DNA from: an uncultured Lachnospiraceae bacterium
Lineage (GTDB): Bacteria > Bacillota > Clostridia > Lachnospirales > Lachnospiraceae
Direction of reading: 5' to 3'
Length of the DNA: 64,000 bases
Assembly: GCA_902793995.1 (NCBI GenBank)
Contig: CADBFP010000003.1
Location: forward strand, 51,301 to 115,300
Shown: piece by piece, positions 24,306 to 33,702 of the stretch
Layout: the number at the start of each line of letters is the position of its first letter
Numbering within the stretch: the first letter of the stretch is position 1
Made by a program: the position numbers and the translations under genes
Notes under the pieces: model-generated
Seen by the model: only the letters and a program-made list of their open reading frames with translations
Databases searched by the model: none
What the model was told of the DNA's origin: nothing

Positions 24306-26714
24306 TTACGGCTTTACCACAAAGTTCACAATGCGGCCCGGCACATAAACCTCTTTCAGCAGCGTACCACTGAGTTTATCTCCCAGTGCCTCCTTGGCGG
24401 CGGCCAGCACCGCCTCCTTTTCCGCCTCCCGGGGCACCTTCACGGTCCCCCGCATTTTGCCGTTTACCTGGATAGCCAGTTCGATTACATCCTCCACCGT
24501 CTTGGCCTCATCATATACCGGCCAGGACTGATGATAGCAATGCCCGGCAAAGCCCGCATTTTCCCAAAGCTCCTCGGTGATATGGGGGGCCACGGGATTC
24601 AGCAGCAGCAGGAAGGTCCTAAACTCACCTTTGGTAATGTGTTTCACCCGGTAAAACTCATTCACCAGCGCCATTAATGCGGCAATGCCCGTATTGTATT
24701 TTAAGGTTTCAAAATCATTGCTCACTTTCTTAATGGTCTGGTGCATCTTGGTTTCCAGTTCGGGGCTGTATCCCTCCCCGTCCTGAAGCATATCCCCCAG
24801 TTTCCAGACCCGCTCTAAAAAGCGGCGGCAGCCCTTAAGCCCTTCCGTGGACCAGGCAGCATGCTGTTCAAAGGCACCGATGAACATTTCATAAGTCCGC
24901 AGCGAATCGGCCCCGTAGGCATCCACCAGCTCGTCGGGATTCACCACATTTCCCCGGGACTTGGACATCTTCTCCCCGTCCTCCCCCAGAATCAGCCCAT
25001 GAGAGGTACGCTTCCGGTAAGGTTCTTCCGTAGGAACAGAGCCCTGGTCATAGAGGAAGTGATGCCAGAAACGGCTGTACAAAAGATGCAGGGTGGTGTG
25101 CTCCATCCCGCCGTTGTACCAGTCCACCGGCAGCCAGTATTTCAGGGCTTCCGGAGAGGCCAGGCAGCTCTCGTTTTTAGGATCCGTATAGCGCAGATAG
25201 TACCAGGAGGAGCCGGCCCACTGGGGCATGGTATCCGTTTCCCGCCTGGCAGGTCCGCCGCAGCAGGGACAAGTGGTATTCACCCAATCCGTCATCTTAG
25301 CCAGGGGGGAGGAGCCGTCATCCGTAGGCTCATAGCTGTCCACCTCCGGCAGCAGCAACGGCAGCTGCTCCTCCGGCAGCGGCACCGTGCCGCATTTTTC
25401 GCAGAATACAATGGGAATGGGCTCGCCCCAATAACGCTGGCGGGAAAAAACCCAGTCCCTAAGCTTAAAGTTCACCTTAGGCGTACCCAGGCCCTTCTCC
25501 TGAAGCCAGGCGGTGATGGCCTTTTTGGCCTCTTCCACCTCCAGTCCGTTTAAGAAACCGGAATTCACCATGGTGCCGCTTTGCACATCCGTGAAGGCTT
25601 CCTCCTCCACATTTCCGCCGGCCACCACTTCCACAATGGGCAGGCCGAAGACTTTGGCAAACTCCCAGTCCCGGCTGTCATGGGCCGGCACCGCCATAAT
25701 GGCGCCGGTGCCGTAGCTCATGAGCACATAATCGGAAATCCAGATAGGAATTTCCTTGCCGGTAGCCGGATTCAAGGCCGTAAGGCCTTTCAATTCAACC
25801 CCGGTCTTATCCTTGGCCAGCTCCGCCCGTTCAAAATCCGATTTCTTGGCGGCTTCTTCCTGATAAGCTTTGACGGCCTCAAGATTCTGAATCCGTTCCG
25901 CATACTTGGCTATATAAGGATGCTCCGGGGACATCACCATGTAGGTGGCCCCGAAGAGGGTGTCCGGTCTGGTGGTGAAGACACGCAGCTTATCCTCCGT
26001 ATCCTTCAGAGCAAAATCCACCTCCGCCCCGGTGGAGCGGCCTATCCAGTTCCGTTGGGAGGCCTTCACCCGCTCCGGATAATCCACCTGATCCAGCCCC
26101 TCCAGCAGCTTGTCTGCGTATTCCGTGATTTTCAGCATCCACTGGGTTTGCTGCTTCCGATAAATGGGGGTACCGCAGCGCTCGCAGCAGCCGTCCACCA
26201 CCTCTTCATTGGCCAGTCCCACCTTGCAGGAGGGGCACCAGTTAATAGGCATTTGGGATTTATAAGCCAGCCCCGCCTTGAACATCCGCAGGAAAATCCA
26301 CTGGGTCCAGTGATAGTAAGCCGGATCCGTGGTATTGACTTCCCGCTCCCAGTCAAAGGAATAACCAAGCATTTTCAGCTGTTCCGTAAAATGCTTCACA
26401 TTGTTTTCCGTGACAATCCGGGGATGGATATGGTTTTTAATGGCATAATTCTCCGTAGGCAGACCAAAGGCGTCCCAGCCCATGGGATACAGCACATTGT
26501 AACCTTCCATGCGGCGCTTTCTTGCCACAATATCCAAGGCGGTGTAAGGCCGGGGGTGCCCCACATGCAGCCCCTGGCCGGAGGGGTAGGGAAATTCAAT
26601 CAGAGCATAGTATTTGGGTTTGGTGAAATCCTGAGAAGTCGCAAATGCTTTTTCTTTCTCCCAGATATCCTGCCATTTTTTCTCTATGGTTTTCGGGTTA
26701 TACGCCTGCATCAT
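24306..26714 (-). CDS. leuS: Leucyl-tRNA synthetase
   Basis: LeuRS is a class I synthetase that charges tRNA-Leu and edits near-cognate amino acids by its CP1 domain. From ATG 26714 the protein is 802 residues, the usual bacterial length. The HIGH box is HVGH in [18 protein letters not shown] and the KMSKS box is [10 protein letters not shown]. Zinc ligands are seen as CPSC...CERC (about residues 155-180) and CEKC...CPCC (about 420-470). Codons upstream to 26780 are not family-like. The promoter lies 38 bp upstream and leaves no room for a T-box leader. The two G3E GTPases follow on the same strand. Confidence 0.97.
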   Translation of the reverse strand: MMQAYNPKTIEKKWQDIWEKEKAFATSQDFTKPKYYALIEFPYPSGQGLHVGHPRPYTALDIVARKRRMEGYNVLYPMGWDAFGLPTENYAIKNHIHPRIVTENNVKHFTEQLKMLGYSFDWEREVNTTDPAYYHWTQWIFLRMFKAGLAYKSQMPINWCPSCKVGLANEEVVDGCCERCGTPIYRKQQTQWMLKITEYADKLLEGLDQVDYPERVKASQRNWIGRSTGAEVDFALKDTEDKLRVFTTRPDTLFGATYMVMSPEHPYIAKYAERIQNLEAVKAYQEEAAKKSDFERAELAKDKTGVELKGLTALNPATGKEIPIWISDYVLMSYGTGAIMAVPAHDSRDWEFAKVFGLPIVEVVAGGNVEEEAFTDVQSGTMVNSGFLNGLEVEEAKKAITAWLQEKGLGTPKVNFKLRDWVFSRQRYWGEPIPIVFCEKCGTVPLPEEQLPLLLPEVDSYEPTDDGSSPLAKMTDWVNTTCPCCGGPARRETDTMPQWAGSSWYYLRYTDPKNESCLASPEALKYWLPVDWYNGGMEHTTLHLLYSRFWHHFLYDQGSVPTEEPYRKRTSHGLILGEDGEKMSKSRGNVVNPDELVDAYGADSLRTYEMFIGAFEQHAAWSTEGLKGCRRFLERVWKLGDMLQDGEGYSPELETKMHQTIKKVSNDFETLKYNTGIAALMALVNEFYRVKHITKGEFRTFLLLLNPVAPHITEELWENAGFAGHCYHQSWPVYDEAKTVEDVIELAIQVNGKMRGTVKVPREAEKEAVLAAAKEALGDKLSGTLLKEVYVPGRIVNFVVKP

Positions 26715-26751
26715 TCTTAAAATCCTTTCCCATATGAAAATATACGCATGT

Positions 26752-26780
26752 ATTTTAACGCTTGCGAGAAGATTTTTCAA
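26752..26780 (-). promoter_or_regulatory. Promoter of leuS
   Basis: On the minus strand: -35 TTGAAA (26775-26780), 17-bp spacer, -10 TAAAAT (26752-26757). Confidence 0.7.
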
Positions 26781-26803
26781 GAATAAAGAATGTTAAAAAA
26801 ACA

Positions 26804-26836
26804 CAAAAAAAGAGAACGGAGGGGGGACCGTTCTCT
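26804..26836 (-). terminator. Terminator of the yneA-like gene
   Basis: On the minus strand: stem AGAGAACGG (26828-26836) with CCGTTCTCT (26811-26819), 8-nt loop, then a T tract (26804-26810). It insulates leuS from the SOS gene. Confidence 0.8.
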
Positions 26837-26859
26837 AAAGGAAAATCAAAAGAAAGGAT

Positions 26860-27186
26860 TCAGCGGTAATAAAACACCACCAGGGACCGGCCGGGATATA
26901 AACGGCTGCTTTGCGGAATTCCATTAATGGAGGCCAGTTCATCCACATAAGCCTGGATGTCTGCATAGGCCGGGGCAAAGCTTTTGGCAATACTCCAAAG
27001 GCTGTCTCCCTGCTTTACCGAGATGCTGGTATAATACTTCCGGACAGCTTCCGTCTCCGCCTTGGCTTTGGTGCCGCCAAAAGCCAGGAAGGACAGGGAA
27101 AAAAGCAATACTGCCAAGGATAAAACAAAATACGGTTTCCTAATGCTCCTACTGTTTCTCTTCGTTCTCTTAACATCTTTCCTCAT
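26860..27186 (-). CDS. yneA: YneA-like LysM-domain cell division suppressor
   Basis: A 108-residue protein with a basic start, one membrane span (about residues 19-39, PYFVLSLAVLLFSLSFLAF) and a single C-terminal LysM domain (ISVKQGDSLWSIAKSF...LYPGRSLVVFYY). It is divergent from lexA and shares its operator region, exactly like yneA in B. subtilis, where the SOS-induced protein delays septation. Function is inferred from architecture and position, not from close sequence identity. Start ATG 27186 is chosen because AGAGGTGAG lies just upstream; the GTG 27195 overlaps that site. Confidence 0.82.
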   Translation of the reverse strand: MRKDVKRTKRNSRSIRKPYFVLSLAVLLFSLSFLAFGGTKAKAETEAVRKYYTSISVKQGDSLWSIAKSFAPAYADIQAYVDELASINGIPQSSRLYPGRSLVVFYYR

Positions 27187-27207
27187 AAATCTCACCTCTT
27201 TTCATTC

Positions 27208-27221
27208 GGAACATCTGTTCG
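27208..27221. promoter_or_regulatory. LexA box 1 (upstream of yneA-like)
   Basis: GGAACATCTGTTCG, one change from the Gram-positive LexA/DinR consensus CGAAC-N4-GTTCG. It overlaps the predicted yneA transcript start. Confidence 0.85.
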
Positions 27222-27229
27222 GTGTGCTT

Positions 27230-27258
27230 ATCATAACAAGGGAACGGGTGTTTGTCAA
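27230..27258 (-). promoter_or_regulatory. Promoter of the yneA-like gene
   Basis: On the minus strand: -35 TTGACA (27253-27258), 17-bp spacer, -10 TATGAT (27230-27235). The -35 overlaps LexA box 2. Confidence 0.8.
27241..27254. promoter_or_regulatory. LexA box 2 (weaker)
   Basis: GGAACGGGTGTTTG, with the GAAC half conserved and GTTT in the other half; lies over the spacer and -35 of the yneA-like promoter. Confidence 0.6.
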
Positions 27259-27276
27259 TAGTTTTTTCGCAAAAAT

Positions 27277-27290
27277 CGAACAAATTTTTG
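27277..27290. promoter_or_regulatory. LexA box 3 (half conserved)
   Basis: CGAACAAATTTTTG has a perfect CGAAC half and a degenerate second half. Its end meets box 4. Confidence 0.5.
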
Positions 27291-27304
27291 CAAACAAATG
27301 TTTG
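27291..27304. promoter_or_regulatory. LexA box 4 (over the lexA -35)
   Basis: CAAACAAATGTTTG, symmetric arms CAAAC/GTTTG around AAAT, extended to GCAAAC/GTTTGC. It overlaps the -35 of the lexA promoter, so it fits autorepression. Confidence 0.75.
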
Positions 27305-27329
27305 CAAATCCCAAAATATATGCTATACT
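27302..27329 (+). promoter_or_regulatory. Promoter of lexA
   Basis: -35 TTGCAA (27302-27307), 16-bp spacer, extended -10 TGC TATACT (27324-27329), 26 bp before ATG 27356. Confidence 0.75.
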
Positions 27330-27355
27330 GATGTAAACGCAGGAGGAACTGAGGG

Positions 27356-27979
27356 ATGAAAGATAATAATTTAAGTACTAAGCAGCAGGAAATCCTGGAT
27401 TATATTATGTCTGAGATTCAGGCCAAGGGCTATCCGCCCACCGTGCGGGAGATCGGGCGCCGGGTGAATCTCAGCTCCACTTCTTCCGTTCACGCTAATT
27501 TGGCAAAGCTGGAAGCCATGGGCTATATCCGCCGGGATCCCAGCAAGCCCCGGACCATTGAAATCTGTAATGACGAATTCAATTCCATGCGGAAGGAAAT
27601 GGTCTCCATTCCCTTTGTGGGCCGGGTGGCAGCCGGGGAGCCCATTCTGGCGGAGCAGAATATCGAGGGATACTTCCCTTATCCGGCCGAGGAACTTTCC
27701 GCCGGCAGCGATGCCCTCTTTATGCTGGAGATCCACGGCGACAGCATGATCAATATCGGCATCCTGGATGGAGACCGCATCATTTGCCGGGAAGCCCACA
27801 CCATCCGCAACGGCGAGCTGGCAGTGGTGCTGGTGGAGGATTCCGCCACATTAAAGCGCTTTTATAAAGAAAAAGGCCGCTATCGCCTGCAGCCGGAAAA
27901 TGATGCCATGGATCCCATCATCGTAGAGGAATGCCGGATTTTAGGAAAGCCGGTGGCCCTGATCCGCAATTACAGATAA
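27356..27979 (+). CDS. lexA: LexA SOS repressor / self-cleaving protease
   Basis: LexA represses DNA damage genes until RecA-ssDNA triggers its autocleavage. The 207-residue protein has the N-terminal winged helix (LSTKQQEILDYI..., about residues 1-70), the Ala93-Gly94 cleavage site in GRVAAGEP, catalytic Ser130 in GDSM and catalytic Lys167 in EDSATLKRFY. ATG 27356 has AGGAGG upstream. Four box-like sites between it and the divergent yneA-like gene indicate autoregulation. Length and motifs are normal. Confidence 0.98.
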   Translation: MKDNNLSTKQQEILDYIMSEIQAKGYPPTVREIGRRVNLSSTSSVHANLAKLEAMGYIRRDPSKPRTIEICNDEFNSMRKEMVSIPFVGRVAAGEPILAEQNIEGYFPYPAEELSAGSDALFMLEIHGDSMINIGILDGDRIICREAHTIRNGELAVVLVEDSATLKRFYKEKGRYRLQPENDAMDPIIVEECRILGKPVALIRNYR

Positions 27980-27991
27980 AGGGACAGCCAT

Positions 27992-28022
27992 AAAAAAGGG
28001 GGGGCTGAGGCCGCCCTTTTTT
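27992..28022. terminator. Bidirectional terminator between lexA and recO
   Basis: A G-rich/C-rich imperfect stem (27998-28005 with 28010-28016, loop TGAG) flanked by six A and six T. It ends lexA on the plus strand and the recO end of the long minus-strand run. Confidence 0.75.
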
Positions 28023-28674
28023 ATAATGCCAAAAGCTCTTCCAGAACTTTTAAGGATTTAAAACGGCCGTCTATCAACTGATCCCGCATCCCGGCCACCG
28101 CCTGGGAAAAACTGCGGAAGGCTTCCGGCTCCAGCAGAAAATTAAAGCATTTATCCGCGTCGCTTTCCAATACAAACTGCCAGGCCTTTCCGGCCGACGC
28201 CGTCACTTCAAAGGGCGGCTCCGGCATGGCTTCTCCTTCTGTCTGCATCAATTTGAGTTCATAAGTATAACGCACCAGGGAGCGGTTTAATTTCTCATTC
28301 TGAAGACTGTAAATGGCCCGCAGTAAAAGGCGCAGCAAGGGATAGTCTTCCATATTTTCCCGGCTGTACCAGGCCGCCAGCTCCGCAAAATAGGAGGCAT
28401 AGCAGAAGGCCTCCGCATCCGTGGCAAGAGTATCAAAGTAATTCTGGATATCGGCGGATTTCACGGTATAAGCGCTGCGTCCGGGGTAGAGTTCATAGCG
28501 GCCGAAGGCGAAAACCCGGCCGGCGGCCATTAAAGGGTTGCCCACTTTCCGGCCCCCCCGGATAAAAGCGCTGATTTTCCCCATCTCCGCCGTCAGTAAG
28601 AGAACCCGCCTGTCGTGTTCTCCCATGGGCATGGCGGAAATCACCAGGGCTGTCACCTTAAGCAAATCGTTCAT
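28021..28674 (-). CDS. recO: DNA repair protein RecO
   Basis: RecO helps load RecA on SSB-coated single-stranded DNA in the RecFOR pathway. The 217-residue protein has an N-terminal OB-fold (LLKVTALVISAMPMGEHDRRVLLLT..., then SAFIRGGRKVG) and a helical C-terminal region. It is about 20-40 residues shorter than most RecO proteins, and the CxxC zinc motif found in many homologs is not visible. The gene's ATG overlaps the era stop (ATGA), the usual era-recO order of Firmicutes. It is the last gene of the long minus-strand run. Confidence 0.9.
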   Translation of the reverse strand: MNDLLKVTALVISAMPMGEHDRRVLLLTAEMGKISAFIRGGRKVGNPLMAAGRVFAFGRYELYPGRSAYTVKSADIQNYFDTLATDAEAFCYASYFAELAAWYSRENMEDYPLLRLLLRAIYSLQNEKLNRSLVRYTYELKLMQTEGEAMPEPPFEVTASAGKAWQFVLESDADKCFNFLLEPEAFRSFSQAVAGMRDQLIDGRFKSLKVLEELLAL

Positions 28675-29555
28675 GGCTTACGGTATCCCAGACTCTTCAG
28701 CTGGGCCTTATCATTCCGCCAATCCTTGCGCACTTTCACAAAGAGGCGGAGGTTCACCGGCCCTTCCAGCAGTTCCTCTATATCCCGGCGCGCTTCGCTG
28801 CCAATGGTTTTCAGCATGGATCCGCCCTTGCCGATGACAATCCCCTTATGGGATTCCTTTTCACAAATAAGGGAAGCCTCAATGACCGCCGGCCGGCCCT
28901 CCTCCTCCCGGAAGCTCTCGATTTCCACCGCAATGCCGTGGGGAACTTCCTTGGAAAGATGCCGCAGTGCCTTCTCCCGTATCATTTCCGCCGCCAGTTC
29001 CCGCAGGGACTGGTCTGTCAGGCTGTCCTCATCATAGTATAGGGGGCCTTCCGGCAGTCTGTCAAAAATCAACTGCCGCAGCGCTTCCACCCCTTCGCCC
29101 TTTAAAGCGGATATCGCGCAGCATTCCGCAAATTCGTGCCGGGCAGCGAAACGGGTCTGGCAGGCCGCCACGCTGCCTGCCCCGGCGGTATCTGCCTTAT
29201 TAACCACCAAAATCACCGGCAAGCGGCCTTCCTCCAGATAGGACAAGATCTGCTCTTCCTTCTCTTCGATCCTGTCTTCGGGCTCCACCAGCCAAAGAAT
29301 GAGGTCCACCTCCGAAAGGGTGCTGCGGGCAGCGTCCACCATAAAATCCCCCAGCTTATTCTTGGCCCGGTGGATGCCGGGGGTGTCCAGAAATATAATC
29401 TGCCCCCGGTCATCCGTATAAACCGTCTCGATACGGGTACGGGTAGTTTGAGCCTTGTTGCTGGTAATGGCAATCTTCTGCCCGATCAGCCGGTTCATGA
29501 GGGTGGATTTGCCCACATTGGGCCGACCGATCAGGGTCACAAAACCGGATTTCAT
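28671..29555 (-). CDS. era: GTPase Era, 16S rRNA maturation
   Basis: Era is an essential GTPase that binds the 3' end of 16S rRNA and helps 30S assembly. From ATG 29555 the 294-residue protein has G1 GRPNVGKS (residues 10-17), G3 DTPG, G4 NKAD and a C-terminal KH domain with GKGGSMLKTIGSEARRDIE. The start lies 7 bp after the stop of the M16C peptidase gene; a TTG start at 29585 inside that gene is possible but gives a non-family extension. No strong ribosome site is seen, suggesting coupling. Confidence 0.96.
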   Translation of the reverse strand: MKSGFVTLIGRPNVGKSTLMNRLIGQKIAITSNKAQTTRTRIETVYTDDRGQIIFLDTPGIHRAKNKLGDFMVDAARSTLSEVDLILWLVEPEDRIEEKEEQILSYLEEGRLPVILVVNKADTAGAGSVAACQTRFAARHEFAECCAISALKGEGVEALRQLIFDRLPEGPLYYDEDSLTDQSLRELAAEMIREKALRHLSKEVPHGIAVEIESFREEEGRPAVIEASLICEKESHKGIVIGKGGSMLKTIGSEARRDIEELLEGPVNLRLFVKVRKDWRNDKAQLKSLGYRKP

Positions 29556-29562
29556 TTTATTT

Positions 29563-32469
29563 TCACAGGTTTTCAATATGGTCAAACAAATCCTTTTCTT
29601 CTTCTATCTTTACGCCGCTGCCCACGGTGCAGAAGTTGTTGTCTTTCAGAATGGCCCTGACATAAGGCGCTAAGGCCTTGATATCCGCCAGGCTGCAGTT
29701 GATTACCGCGTCCCGTTCCGCCTGCTGGAATTCCGGAGTGATGCCGCCCATATATGCCCCAAAATCCATGGTTCCCAATACGGAAGGCGTGAAGGGGAAG
29801 TCCATGCTGCCGATGGTGGAGATAATGAAATTGTCCAGCGCTTCCTCCGGCAGCTGCAGGTTCTCCAGATAAGCCGGAATCTTTTGATACGCTTCCTCCG
29901 TGCTGCGGATATTGGGATCCCGGTAAGAGACAAAGTAGGAAGGCCCCTGGACGGCGAAACGGCACATAGCCCCGTAAGCGCCTCCTAATACCCTAAGATT
30001 CTGCCAGAGATAATCCGTGGACAGAATGCTTTGCAGCACCTTTAGACTTCCGGTATACGGGCCTGCTTCTTTAAAGCTGCCGCAATGCGCCACATAGCCT
30101 ACCCCGCCGGTGGTCTTGAAGCCTTCGTTTTTCCGCTGTGGCTTCTCCAGACTGAAGCGCACTGCCGGATCAGAGGGGAAGGTCTCCGCTAATTTGGCCA
30201 GGGTATTCTGCATATCCGGGAAGGCTTCTTCCTCGCAGGTCAGATTGACGGTAAGGCCGTCCCGGGTAAAGACTTCCTTGGCTACGGCCGCCAGAGTGGA
30301 AGAAATCTCCCCCTTTTTCTCCTCAAAATGAGCCGTCAGATCCTCCAGGAAGCGAAGGAATTCTATGCCGCCGGTGATTTCGGCAAAGAGAGCCGCCTCA
30401 CTGAAATAAGCCGTTGCCCGGCCGGCAGCAGCCCGGTGCCCCGCCATCATGATCATCTGCTTTAATCCGATACTGCTCTCTGCCAGAATCTCCGCCAAAC
30501 GCTTTTCATCATCGAATAAAGAACCCTGACAGATTTCCCGAATCAGATCCGCCGTCTCCTCCCACTTGTCAAGCAGGGCCTTGACGGACAAGACAGCATA
30601 GGGCTTCCAGCTGCCATCCAGACGCTGCAGCGTTTCCGCGCCAAAGGACAGACCACCGGTGGTTTCGGAAACCAGATCAAACAAGGTCCGGTAATCATGC
30701 TTCTCCGTGGAAACCACTGCAAAACAGGCTTTGAGTAGCCCCAGCCAGGGCAGATGTTCCCGGGGCACATTGGCCAGGTCAAAATACAGATTCGTATAAG
30801 CGATCCCCGCGGTCTTGTTGAAGCGGTAAATCAACCTGGCAGGACCGGCCTGGCCCTCCCGGTTATCCGCAATACGGGCCTGGGTCTTCAGATCCGCTTT
30901 GGTCAGCTTGGGCACGCTTTGCTTGGCCTCCAGGCTGTCCTCTTCTTCCTGGTAGGCTTTCAGTTCCTTAAACTGTTTTACCAGGGCGTCCACTTCTTCG
31001 GGGCTCAAAGATGCCTTATAGGCTTGCAGTTTTTCCTTTAAGGCGGCCGCATCCTTTTCGGCCTTGCCTTTTTCCGGATCCATCACCACCAGGGAGCAGT
31101 GGGGATTGTCCAGCAGGCACTTTTGAATCAAAGCTTCAAAATACCCTTCCTGAATATGGTCCCGGAGATACTGGAAGTCCTTTTCAAAACGCAGATACTG
31201 GAAGGGATCCTTTCCCTGATGGAGCCAGGTCTGCAGAATGTTGATGCCGTAAATCAAACCTTTGGACATGCCGCCGAAATCCGCTTCCCGGCGCTGGAAT
31301 TCCCGGGCGCTGATGGCAGCCCCCAGAGAGGCAGGATTCAGGCCCTTCTTCACCAAATCCTTCAGGCAATCCGTTACCACCTGCAGAAAACGATCTTCTT
31401 CGCCGGCTTTGCCTTCCTTCGCCATCACCTGGAAAATAGGCTGCCGGATATAATCCATAAAGCCGCCTCCGGCATCCCTGGCCAGGCCCGCATCCAGGAG
31501 GGCCTGCTTCAAGGGGGCGCCGGGCGCATTTAACAGCACGGTTTCCAGCACATCAAAGGCGTTGGCCAGCAGGGAGTTTTCGTTATCTCCCACCACCCAC
31601 TGCATGGTATAAAAACTCTTTTCCGAAGCATCCTCTTCCTCCGCCAGAGGGTAAGTAAAATGCATATCCCGCCGCTTTTCAAAAGCCTTCTGCATGCCCA
31701 GGGAGGAGTCAATCTCAATCTTCTCATAATCCTTCAGATAAGCCTGATCCAGATAGTTCAGGCGTTCCTCCATATCCATATCCCCATACAGGAAAATATA
31801 GCTGTTGGAAGGATGATACAGCTTTTTATGGAAATCGCAGAAAGACTCATAGCTCAGGCCGGGAATATATTCCGGGTCGCCGCCGGATTCAAAGCCGTAG
31901 GCCGTATCCGGGAAGAGACTGTTCATGGAATAACGGGCCAGGCATTCTTCGGAGCTGGAGAAAGCCCCTTTCATCTCGCTATACACCACCCCGTTTAGCC
32001 CCAGTTCTGCCTCCGGGGACTCCAGTTCATAGCGCCAGCCTTCCTGGAGGAAAATGTTTTTATTGTGATGAATCAGGGGATGCAGCACTGCATCCAGATA
32101 CACATCCATTAAATTGGCAAAGTCCTTGTCGTTGCAGCTGGCCACGGGATAAATGGTTTTATCCGGGTAGGTCATGGCATTCAGAAAGGTATTCAAAGAG
32201 CTTTTGGCCAGTTCCATGAAAGGATCCTTGATGGGATACTTATCCGAGCCGCAAAGCACGCTGTGCTCCAAAATATGGGGCAGGCCGGAATCGTCGATGG
32301 GAGGCGTCCGGAAGCCGATGAAAAATACCTTGTTATCGTCCTCCGCCGGCAGACAGATCACCTGGGCTCCGGAACCTGTATGTTCCAGCACAGTTCCCTT
32401 GAGGCCCACTTCTTTCAGTTCGGACTGCTGAATCAGCCGGTAGGCGGCAGGAATGGTAAAGTCTTTCAT
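29563..32469 (-). CDS. M16C-family zinc metallopeptidase (presequence-protease/insulinase type)
   Basis: A 968-residue two-lobed inverzincin. The zinc motif HxxEH appears as HILEHSVLCGS (about residue 67), and the distal zinc-ligand region reads GVVYSEMKG. Four M16 domains in one chain and the overall length match M16C enzymes such as PreP and falcilysin, which degrade unfolded peptides inside a closed chamber. No signal peptide is present, so it is cytosolic, a peptide scavenger in this setting. It overlaps the U32 gene by 4 bp. Confidence 0.9.
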   Translation of the reverse strand: MKDFTIPAAYRLIQQSELKEVGLKGTVLEHTGSGAQVICLPAEDDNKVFFIGFRTPPIDDSGLPHILEHSVLCGSDKYPIKDPFMELAKSSLNTFLNAMTYPDKTIYPVASCNDKDFANLMDVYLDAVLHPLIHHNKNIFLQEGWRYELESPEAELGLNGVVYSEMKGAFSSSEECLARYSMNSLFPDTAYGFESGGDPEYIPGLSYESFCDFHKKLYHPSNSYIFLYGDMDMEERLNYLDQAYLKDYEKIEIDSSLGMQKAFEKRRDMHFTYPLAEEEDASEKSFYTMQWVVGDNENSLLANAFDVLETVLLNAPGAPLKQALLDAGLARDAGGGFMDYIRQPIFQVMAKEGKAGEEDRFLQVVTDCLKDLVKKGLNPASLGAAISAREFQRREADFGGMSKGLIYGINILQTWLHQGKDPFQYLRFEKDFQYLRDHIQEGYFEALIQKCLLDNPHCSLVVMDPEKGKAEKDAAALKEKLQAYKASLSPEEVDALVKQFKELKAYQEEEDSLEAKQSVPKLTKADLKTQARIADNREGQAGPARLIYRFNKTAGIAYTNLYFDLANVPREHLPWLGLLKACFAVVSTEKHDYRTLFDLVSETTGGLSFGAETLQRLDGSWKPYAVLSVKALLDKWEETADLIREICQGSLFDDEKRLAEILAESSIGLKQMIMMAGHRAAAGRATAYFSEAALFAEITGGIEFLRFLEDLTAHFEEKKGEISSTLAAVAKEVFTRDGLTVNLTCEEEAFPDMQNTLAKLAETFPSDPAVRFSLEKPQRKNEGFKTTGGVGYVAHCGSFKEAGPYTGSLKVLQSILSTDYLWQNLRVLGGAYGAMCRFAVQGPSYFVSYRDPNIRSTEEAYQKIPAYLENLQLPEEALDNFIISTIGSMDFPFTPSVLGTMDFGAYMGGITPEFQQAERDAVINCSLADIKALAPYVRAILKDNNFCTVGSGVKIEEEKDLFDHIENL

Positions 32470-33689
32470 AAATTCTCCTTTCGCAGGATGTCAAAAGCTT
32501 GCAGCCTGACTCCCGTATGAATATATAATTTTTCTTCAGGATGGGGACAGCTCTCCCGCCGCTCCCCTTCCTCGCTTTCAAAATAATCCACGGTCAGCGG
32601 AATATTCTCGCCTCCCGGCCGGATGGCTTCGATGGGTTCTCCGGCGGAAAACTTATTTTTCTGCCGGATGTAAAGGCCTCCGGCATCTTCCTCCACCAGC
32701 CCCAAATAACGAAAGTCCTGGCGGTAGGCGCTGCTTTGGTAGTTATAATCCTCCGGCGCAGGCGGACCGAAATAAAAGCCGGTGCAGTAGTCCCGGGTAG
32801 TGCATTTCAGCACTTCTTCCTTCAGCCAGGGCAAAAGGGCCTCGTAAGCTGCCGGGCTTTCCGCCAGGGCATCCAGTGCCAGGCGGTAGGCCCGGGCAAT
32901 GGTGGCGATATATAATTCGTTCTTCATCCGCCCTTCCACTTTCAGAGAGCAGATGCCGGCCTGAATCAGCCGGGGCAGATGCTCGATCATGCACAAATCC
33001 TTGGCATTAAAGAGGTAAGTGCCCCGCTCCGTTTCTTCCAGGGGCATGTATAGGCCGGGCCGTTTTTCCTCGCTTACCGCATATTGCCAGCGGCAGGGCT
33101 GGGTGCAGAGCCCCCGGTTGGCTTCCCGGCCGGTCAAAAAACTGCTGATGAGGCAACGGCCGGAATAGGCCATGCATAAAGAGCCGTGCACGAAGGCTTC
33201 CAGCTCCGTTTCCGGCGGCAGCTTTTCCCGTATGGCAGATATTTCCGCCAGGGAAAGCTCCCGGGCGCAGACCACCCGGCAGGCGCCTTGCTCCTGCCAG
33301 AAACGGATGGTTTCCGAATTGGTGCTGTTGGTCTGGGTGCTGATATGAAGAGGAACATCCGGAAGCATCCGTTTGGCTAAACGGATAATCCCGAAATCTG
33401 ATACGATGAAAGCATCCGGTTTTTCTTCCCAGGCCGCCAGGGTCTCAAAGAGCTGCTCCGCCTGGGCCAGATCCGCTTCCCGGGCAAAAATATTGACGGC
33501 CAGATACAGTTTCTTCCCCCGCTCATGGGTATAGCGAAGCGCCTCCCGGAGCCGGCGGTCGCTGAAGTTTTCGGCTTTGGCCCTGAGGCTCAAGGCATCG
33601 CTGCCCAGATAAACCGCATCCGCCCCGAAAGTCAGGGCTATAGGCAGGGCTTCCGGAGAGCCCACGGGTATTAAAAGTTCCGGTTTCAT
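32466..33689 (-). CDS. U32-family peptidase-like protein (YrrO/TrhP2 type)
   Basis: A 407-residue member of the U32 family. The start KPELLIPVGSPEALPIALTFGADAVYLG and the motif AYSGRCLISSFL...NRGLCTQPCRW are diagnostic; the cysteines of the second motif probably hold an Fe-S cluster. The position next to ruvX, DUF1292 and an mltG-like gene matches B. subtilis yrrO, whose homologs TrhP act in prephenate-dependent hydroxylation of tRNA uridine 34. The peptidase label is historical. A paired yrrN homolog is not present next to it. Confidence 0.88.
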   Translation of the reverse strand: MKPELLIPVGSPEALPIALTFGADAVYLGSDALSLRAKAENFSDRRLREALRYTHERGKKLYLAVNIFAREADLAQAEQLFETLAAWEEKPDAFIVSDFGIIRLAKRMLPDVPLHISTQTNSTNSETIRFWQEQGACRVVCARELSLAEISAIREKLPPETELEAFVHGSLCMAYSGRCLISSFLTGREANRGLCTQPCRWQYAVSEEKRPGLYMPLEETERGTYLFNAKDLCMIEHLPRLIQAGICSLKVEGRMKNELYIATIARAYRLALDALAESPAAYEALLPWLKEEVLKCTTRDYCTGFYFGPPAPEDYNYQSSAYRQDFRYLGLVEEDAGGLYIRQKNKFSAGEPIEAIRPGGENIPLTVDYFESEEGERRESCPHPEEKLYIHTGVRLQAFDILRKENL

Positions 33690-33702
33690 CCCAGACTCTC
33701 CT

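Noticed and set aside
26715-26859. T-box leader upstream of leuS (and of alaS)
   Set aside because: Promoters sit 38-50 bp before the start codons, so leaders are too short; no specifier-loop or T-box sequence was seen.
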